Shown here: positions 59,297 to 64,000 of the stretch, piece by piece
How the letters are laid out: every line of letters begins with the position of its first letter
How positions within the stretch are numbered: the first letter of the stretch is position 1
Assembly (NCBI GenBank): GCA_947497315.1
Contig: CANMFX010000001.1
Span: 930,001-994,000, forward strand
Reading direction: 5' to 3'
DNA from: an uncultured Sphingomonadaceae bacterium
Lineage (GTDB): Bacteria; Pseudomonadota; Alphaproteobacteria; Sphingomonadales; Sphingomonadaceae
DNA: 64,000 bases
Position numbers and translations under genes: made by a program
The notes under the pieces: model-generated
The model's input: the letters and a program-made list of their open reading frames with translations, nothing else
The model's database searches: none
What the model was told of the DNA's origin: nothing

Positions 59297-59328
59297 AAAA
59301 GGGCTGGTCTTCGGACCGGCCCTTTTTT
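59297..59328 (+). terminator. Rho-independent terminator after OmpA gene
   Basis: AAAAGGGCTGGTC-TTCG-GACCGGCCCTTTTTT. Confidence 0.93.
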
Positions 59329-59449
59329 GTTGGGACAGCCACCTGAGCAAAGATAAACTGGTTGAAACCATTGTTGAAACTCACGTATCAAAATAGCATG
59401 TTCCTTTCCGATGACGGTGCGTCCAAGATGCAGCCGACTGGAGGAGGTA

Positions 59450-59953
59450 ATGACGCGTTTTTCGATGGTAAACCGGAAAGGCGGAAGTGATCACAATCCC
59501 CATTATCAACGTCATCACCTAATACCCCTGCAAGCCGCCACGATATCCGATCTTCGTGGTCCGCTGAACGAGATGGCCAGTGGTGGTTTTGATTTTGATG
59601 ATTTCGAGAGAAATGGGGTTTTGCTACCCTCAGATGAAAAATTAGCACTTCAAACGGGACGCCCCTTACACAGAGGCCCTCATCCGCATTACAACGAACT
59701 TGTTATTGAGCGGCTATTTCTCATAAAACAACTTGGCGCCCGCATTGAAAACACCAGCAAGCGCAGGGTTTTCTTCCATCTTAGAATGAGGCTTTTGCAG
59801 GCGGCATTGCGAAGGGCGCTGGTGGGTTCCGCACTGCCTGTGTTTCGTCTTAATAAAAAGGATCCGGGCCTATCCTCTGCGGCATTTGCGGATTTGGATA
59901 GCTGTGTTGATCTTCTCTTCGTCGCGACCCAATGGCCACCTCGGCAGAAATAA
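59450..59953 (+). CDS. AHH/HNH-like nuclease domain protein
   Basis: NPHYQRHHLIPLQ...GGFDFDDFERNGVLLPSDEKLALQTGRPLHRGPHPHYNELVIERL; RBS GGAGG before ATG 59450. Confidence 0.75.
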   Translation: MTRFSMVNRKGGSDHNPHYQRHHLIPLQAATISDLRGPLNEMASGGFDFDDFERNGVLLPSDEKLALQTGRPLHRGPHPHYNELVIERLFLIKQLGARIENTSKRRVFFHLRMRLLQAALRRALVGSALPVFRLNKKDPGLSSAAFADLDSCVDLLFVATQWPPRQK

Positions 59954-59971
59954 CTCTGTCAGCAACTGCGG

Positions 59972-60628
59972 TTAAGCCAGCAGGCTTTCGAAAAGTTTAA
60001 GTCCGTCCGACCCACCGTGCCTATTATCAATGGCGCGCTCGGGATGCGGCATCATGCCGAGCACGTTACCTTTGTCATTTAGAACGCCCGCAATATTTCG
60101 CGCCGATCCGTTTACATTGGTGGCATAGCGAAAGGCTACCCTGTCATCATCTTCCAATCGGCCCAAAGTCTCATCATCCGCAAAATAATTGCCGTCATGA
60201 TGGGCAACCGGAATAGTGATGGCTTCGCTGTCTTTATATGCAGATGTGAATGCCGATCGAGACTGTCCCACGGTTAATGGCACATCCTTGCAAATAAACT
60301 CGATATTCTGGTTGCGCATCAAAACGCCCGGCAACAAGCCGATTTCGGTTAATATTTGAAAGCCATTACATACGCCCAGAATTTTGATGCCTTTATCCGC
60401 GGCGTCGATCACGGAGTCGATAATATGGGACCGCGCTGCCATCGCTCCTGAACGCAGGTAGTCTCCGTAAGAAAAACCACCTGGTATCGCGATTATATCC
60501 AGATTGTCTGGCAAGCTGTCGTCACCGTGCCAAACCATATGCGGCTTTGTACCGGTTACGGTTTCCAGCGCGACCGCCATGTCGCGATCACAATTGGAAC
60601 CTGGGAAGACGAGAACGGCAGAGTTCAT
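59972..60628 (-). CDS. purQ: phosphoribosylformylglycinamidine synthase subunit PurQ
   Basis: [55 protein letters not shown]. Confidence 0.97.
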   Translation of the reverse strand: MNSAVLVFPGSNCDRDMAVALETVTGTKPHMVWHGDDSLPDNLDIIAIPGGFSYGDYLRSGAMAARSHIIDSVIDAADKGIKILGVCNGFQILTEIGLLPGVLMRNQNIEFICKDVPLTVGQSRSAFTSAYKDSEAITIPVAHHDGNYFADDETLGRLEDDDRVAFRYATNVNGSARNIAGVLNDKGNVLGMMPHPERAIDNRHGGSDGLKLFESLLA

Positions 60629-60630
60629 GT

Positions 60631-60885
60631 TCAGGCTTCTTCTGCTGTTTGGCCGGACAGTTTCTGAATTTCAAAATTCTCGATCACTGTATTGGCGAGC
60701 AGTTTTTCGCACATTTTTTCAAGGTCGCTGTCTGTCATGTGGTCATCAACATCAAGTTCGATCAGCTTGCCAGCGCGCACGTCATTTACACCCTTGAAGT
60801 CCAGATTTTCCAGGGCGTGATGTATGGCTTTCCCCTGGGGGTCGAGGACACCGTTTTTCAGTGTCACAAAAATTCTTATCTTCAT
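60631..60885 (-). CDS. purS: phosphoribosylformylglycinamidine synthase subunit PurS
   Basis: [46 protein letters not shown]. Confidence 0.95.
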   Translation of the reverse strand: MKIRIFVTLKNGVLDPQGKAIHHALENLDFKGVNDVRAGKLIELDVDDHMTDSDLEKMCEKLLANTVIENFEIQKLSGQTAEEA

Positions 60886-61002
60886 GAATCTCGCTTCTTG
60901 GTTGGCCGACATGCTGCGCTATTTCCTATAGCGCTGTCGTCAAAAGGAGCAAGAGATGGTTGTCATCCCATATGTCGGATCATGGCAGTAGATTGATTGA
61001 AA

Positions 61003-62442
61003 TCAGAAAAACTTCGCAAATTTGAAATTCACCCGGTGGCGGTTCATCTGGTACAGGTCATAATTGCTGTCGACGCGGGAATAATTATAGTCGATCGAGG
61101 GTGAGAAGCCGAGTACCTTGATCTGTCGGCTACCGATATAGGCTCGGGCAAAAGTCCGCCAGTCCCGGCGCTTTTCCGTTGAGTAGAAAGTGTTGACTTC
61201 ATCAAAAGTTGAACGGCTGATGCTAGCTGAAACACCCGCGTTCAGTCCGAACGGCATTTCTCCACCAACACCCAGATTCATGCCGTAGTTGAGGCTGGAA
61301 AACTGATCGGAATTGAGTAGATCGCGCCGTGCAAATATGCTGGCTGATGCGATTAATGACTTACCGATCAAGTGTTCGTAAGTCGCATTGGCGCCCAGCT
61401 GCCAACCACTAAAACTGTCACTCAGTTTCGAATCAACCCGCCGGCCGTCCAGCTCGATACCGGCTCTTTGCCCCCGGCTGAGCGCCGTTTGAAAGCCCAA
61501 GCGTGCTCCATACTCACGGGTCGCCAGACGGCCACCGAACCAGCGTTGTTGACCCACAGCCTGCACGGAAACACTCGCATAGCGCGCAATCCGGAATTCC
61601 GGACCAGCTGCAATCTGCCCGACAATGTCGTCCGCCGCTTTACCCTTATAGTTGATGACTTTGCTATCAGCGTCGAACAGGAACGCGAGCTTGTCACTGG
61701 CTTTTAAACGAATCCCGCCGGAAAATCCCGCAATCTGACCAACGCCTGATCGTTGTCTGGCATTTTCATCAAGCTGCAACTCGCCTTGGGCATCACCCAG
61801 TACAGGGAAAATGGCACCAAAATTGACATCAATCGTTTCCGCGTTTGTGGCACCATTGATGTTGGTGTCGGGCGCGAAGCCGAAATCGAAACTGAAACGC
61901 CAGACCCGCTGATCCCTTAAAATACTGCGCGTATTGCGAATCGTCCGAGCGATCTCATCCGGCAGATTCTCGTCATTTTGCGCGAGGCGAAAATGATAGT
62001 CGGCGCTGGCTTCTTTGCCGCTCATCAGATAGGTGCGCGCGAGTTCCAGCCGCACGCGCGTTTGACCTGGATCCTCATCAAGGATCGAACGAAAGGTTTT
62101 GATAGCCTTTTTTAGATCACCTGTTTCGACAGCGATGTAGCCTGCCAAAAATTGCTGCTGTATCCGAAGGTCAGGAACCTGTCCGAGAACCTCGACAAGT
62201 GGCAGTGCCCGGTCATATTGTTTGGCCTGAATGAAGGCTTCGGCCTTGGCAAGCAATTGCGCCGGGGTAACTTGAAAGCGACAGATACCAGACTCGTCGC
62301 ATTTCGGCGTCGCCGCTGTAATTGCGGTTTCTGCCGCTGCTTCATCTGCAGCGATTTCTGCCGCTGCAGGAGTGATATGCAAGGATGCTGCAAGCCCCCC
62401 TGTAATCAGGAGGGCTGTTTTGGCAGTGACCGGCATTTTCAT
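61003..62442 (-). CDS. surface lipoprotein assembly modifier (Slam)-like: TPR + DUF560 beta-barrel
   Basis: N-terminal TPR (LLAKAEAFIQAKQYDRALPLVEVLGQVPD...YIAVETGDLKKAIKTFRSILDEDPGQTRVRLELARTYLMSG), C-terminal barrel ending NRHRVNFKFAKFF. Confidence 0.87.
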   Translation of the reverse strand: MKMPVTAKTALLITGGLAASLHITPAAAEIAADEAAAETAITAATPKCDESGICRFQVTPAQLLAKAEAFIQAKQYDRALPLVEVLGQVPDLRIQQQFLAGYIAVETGDLKKAIKTFRSILDEDPGQTRVRLELARTYLMSGKEASADYHFRLAQNDENLPDEIARTIRNTRSILRDQRVWRFSFDFGFAPDTNINGATNAETIDVNFGAIFPVLGDAQGELQLDENARQRSGVGQIAGFSGGIRLKASDKLAFLFDADSKVINYKGKAADDIVGQIAAGPEFRIARYASVSVQAVGQQRWFGGRLATREYGARLGFQTALSRGQRAGIELDGRRVDSKLSDSFSGWQLGANATYEHLIGKSLIASASIFARRDLLNSDQFSSLNYGMNLGVGGEMPFGLNAGVSASISRSTFDEVNTFYSTEKRRDWRTFARAYIGSRQIKVLGFSPSIDYNYSRVDSNYDLYQMNRHRVNFKFAKFF

Positions 62443-62451
62443 GACTGGCCC

Positions 62452-63693
62452 CTAGTTTCCTCTGCCGACAAAGGTCCCCAATATGTCAATCCGTTCATCC
62501 GGCGTGCCGCCAACGATACGATAACCGCCGCCAACTTCTTCGCCGTTCGGTCCGTAGAAAGCTCCATCAACGCTGGAGCCGGCAATGTTCACGTCCAAGC
62601 GGGCGCCGCCGGGATTGACGAACCAAGCTTCGTTGAACTGACCGAGAAAGCCGCCCGCAGCAACCAGATCGATCTGACCCGCAGCATTGGCGCGGAATTG
62701 TGCGTTTTCTTGTACGCTAAAGCTCCCGCTGGTGCCGTCAAACAGTGGCGCGCTGACGGTGCCGTCCAAGGAGAGGGCAAAGGTATTTGCGCTGAAATCA
62801 ACGGTCGTGTTTGCACGGCCGGCGATCCATTGAAAATAAGTGTCGGTGTTACCCAATGTATCGGGCTGGTCATTGAAGACCATCGAGGCCAACATTGTAC
62901 CTTCGAAAGAACCCGAACCGCTCGTTGGGACCTGATTGTTTGCGCTAAGCTCGCCATAGGCCAGCGCGCCCCGTTCGAAGGTGTTTGTCTGGGTCAAGAT
63001 CGTGCTGGTGCTACCATCGGGATTGTCAATATCCGACTGCACGACACCAGCGGTGTTGCGCAGGTAACCGGCAAAGGTAACATATTGTGTTTCCGTTCCC
63101 GGGGTCTGATAGAAAAAGGTCGTTACATCGTAGCTACCAGCTTCTGCTGTGTTTATGAGGTCAAAAATAAACTCGCCGCCAGGCCTGCGAGAGACGTTGC
63201 TGGCAGATCCTGACTCGAGATAGTTAATTCCCTGCAGTCCAAAAGCGGTCGACTCAAGATCGGGTGTACCAAATTGGGGTTCAAGCGCTCCGCCAAAGTC
63301 GGTGCGGTGAAGTGGATCCTGAAAACGGCTTGTAGCACTTGTACCAGCCAGACCATTGGAAAAGCTTACGTTAAAAATTGCATCGCGTGGACTATAATCA
63401 ATGGTCAGGTTTGAATTTCTGACGGTTTTGGCGTCACCTTGGTAAAGCTGGGCACTCTGACCGGCACCGGGCGTACCGGCATCTTGTACGGAATATTGAT
63501 AGCTGTGTGTGCTGCCTACAGCGGTGTAGGATTTTGGCTCTGTCGGATTGACAAATGTATGGGTTTCTCCGCTGCCGTTGGTTCCACCGGTACCTGTGCC
63601 TCCTCCTGGTGCGGCACTGCCCGCAGACTGGGGGCCGGCTCCGCCACATGCGGCAAGCATTGTTGTACTGGCTAACAAGATCAAAAGGCGCAT
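62452..63693 (-). CDS. TbpB-like (transferrin-binding-protein-like) lipoprotein
   Basis: Lipobox LAACGGAG; C-terminal GAFYGPNGEEVGGGYRIVGGTPDERIDILGTFVG matches TbpB barrel signature; adjacent to Slam. Confidence 0.85.
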   Translation of the reverse strand: MRLLILLASTTMLAACGGAGPQSAGSAAPGGGTGTGGTNGSGETHTFVNPTEPKSYTAVGSTHSYQYSVQDAGTPGAGQSAQLYQGDAKTVRNSNLTIDYSPRDAIFNVSFSNGLAGTSATSRFQDPLHRTDFGGALEPQFGTPDLESTAFGLQGINYLESGSASNVSRRPGGEFIFDLINTAEAGSYDVTTFFYQTPGTETQYVTFAGYLRNTAGVVQSDIDNPDGSTSTILTQTNTFERGALAYGELSANNQVPTSGSGSFEGTMLASMVFNDQPDTLGNTDTYFQWIAGRANTTVDFSANTFALSLDGTVSAPLFDGTSGSFSVQENAQFRANAAGQIDLVAAGGFLGQFNEAWFVNPGGARLDVNIAGSSVDGAFYGPNGEEVGGGYRIVGGTPDERIDILGTFVGRGN

Positions 63694-63778
63694 CGGAAAA
63701 ATTCCTCACATGAGTTCCACATGAGGGCGGTGCTATCATTCTAATGGTTAAATTCGCGTAAACCATCGCGGTGTTTAG

Positions 63779-63827
63779 TTAGGTGATTTGCCCGCCCCTT
63801 GAGGGACAAATGCATCGAATCACCTAA
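63779..63827. promoter_or_regulatory. inverted repeat upstream of TbpB-like gene
   Basis: TTAGGTGATT (63779-63788) and AATCACCTAA (63818-63827), perfect 10-bp arms. Confidence 0.55.
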
Positions 63828-63848
63828 CAACAAGCCGAAAGACTATGG

Positions 63849-64000
63849 TTACTTTCCGCGCTTTTTCCGTTCACTATCCAGGTCGAGTACTTCACTTAGG
63901 CCGCCTTCTGGGAACAATCCCATACGCCGGGCAACTTCCTGATATGCCTCGGCTTCTCCCCCTAAATCACGGCGAAAACGGTCCTTGTCGAGCTTTTCAT
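63849..64000 (-). CDS. purC: phosphoribosylaminoimidazolesuccinocarboxamide synthase, C-terminal fragment (runs off window)
   Basis: Minus-strand translation [49 protein letters not shown] resembles alphaproteobacterial PurC C-terminus. Confidence 0.7.
   Translation of the reverse strand, partial: EKLDKDRFRRDLGGEAEAYQEVARRMGLFPEGGLSEVLDLDSERKKRGK

Noticed and set aside
62152-63213. 353-aa plus-strand ORF opposite Slam/TbpB-like genes
   Set aside because: Antisense shadow of two recognised genes; composition implausible.
1-64000. CRISPR array
   Set aside because: No regularly spaced short direct repeats with unique spacers found; the repeated GC-rich elements are long inverted repeats at irregular intervals.

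Overview
The window looks chromosomal and alphaproteobacterial, most likely Sphingomonadales (inferred from gene content and order: cpdR next to an N-formylglutamate amidohydrolase, split pntAA/pntAB/pntB, SapC family, DUF2793, GTA gene order). Most of it is ordinary housekeeping and accessory metabolism: DUF389, rpmF-plsX-fabH, DEAD-box helicase, NtrC-like regulator, transhydrogenase, dinB, TonB receptor, gshA, AGCS symporter, patatin-like protein and a purine gene cluster. The largest accessory block is about 41.3-58.0 kb: a complete RcGTA-like gene-transfer-agent structural cluster (small and large terminase through tail-fibre-region genes) with no integrase, repressor or lysis gene. The strongest non-gene signal is a roughly 110-250 bp GC-rich, modular inverted-repeat family (5 copies, 31.3-50.1 kb, three inside the GTA operon). 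Its hairpin stems change in a compensatory way around a conserved GGAT loop. Other notable items: a Slam/TbpB-like surface-lipoprotein pair sitting between purC and purS; a REP-like palindrome translated in frame at the N-terminus of pntB; a secreted orphan gene splitting pntAA/pntAB; an antisense TPR gene inside the GTA cluster; a small-RNA candidate with an anti-SD motif and strong terminator at about 7.16-7.27 kb; a strong promoter plus structured RNA just before the GTA; a TIR-like/DUF2188 two-gene unit; and twin operator-like palindromes in a TetR/sterol-desaturase divergent promoter. All family calls were made by reading the sequence; no database search was run.
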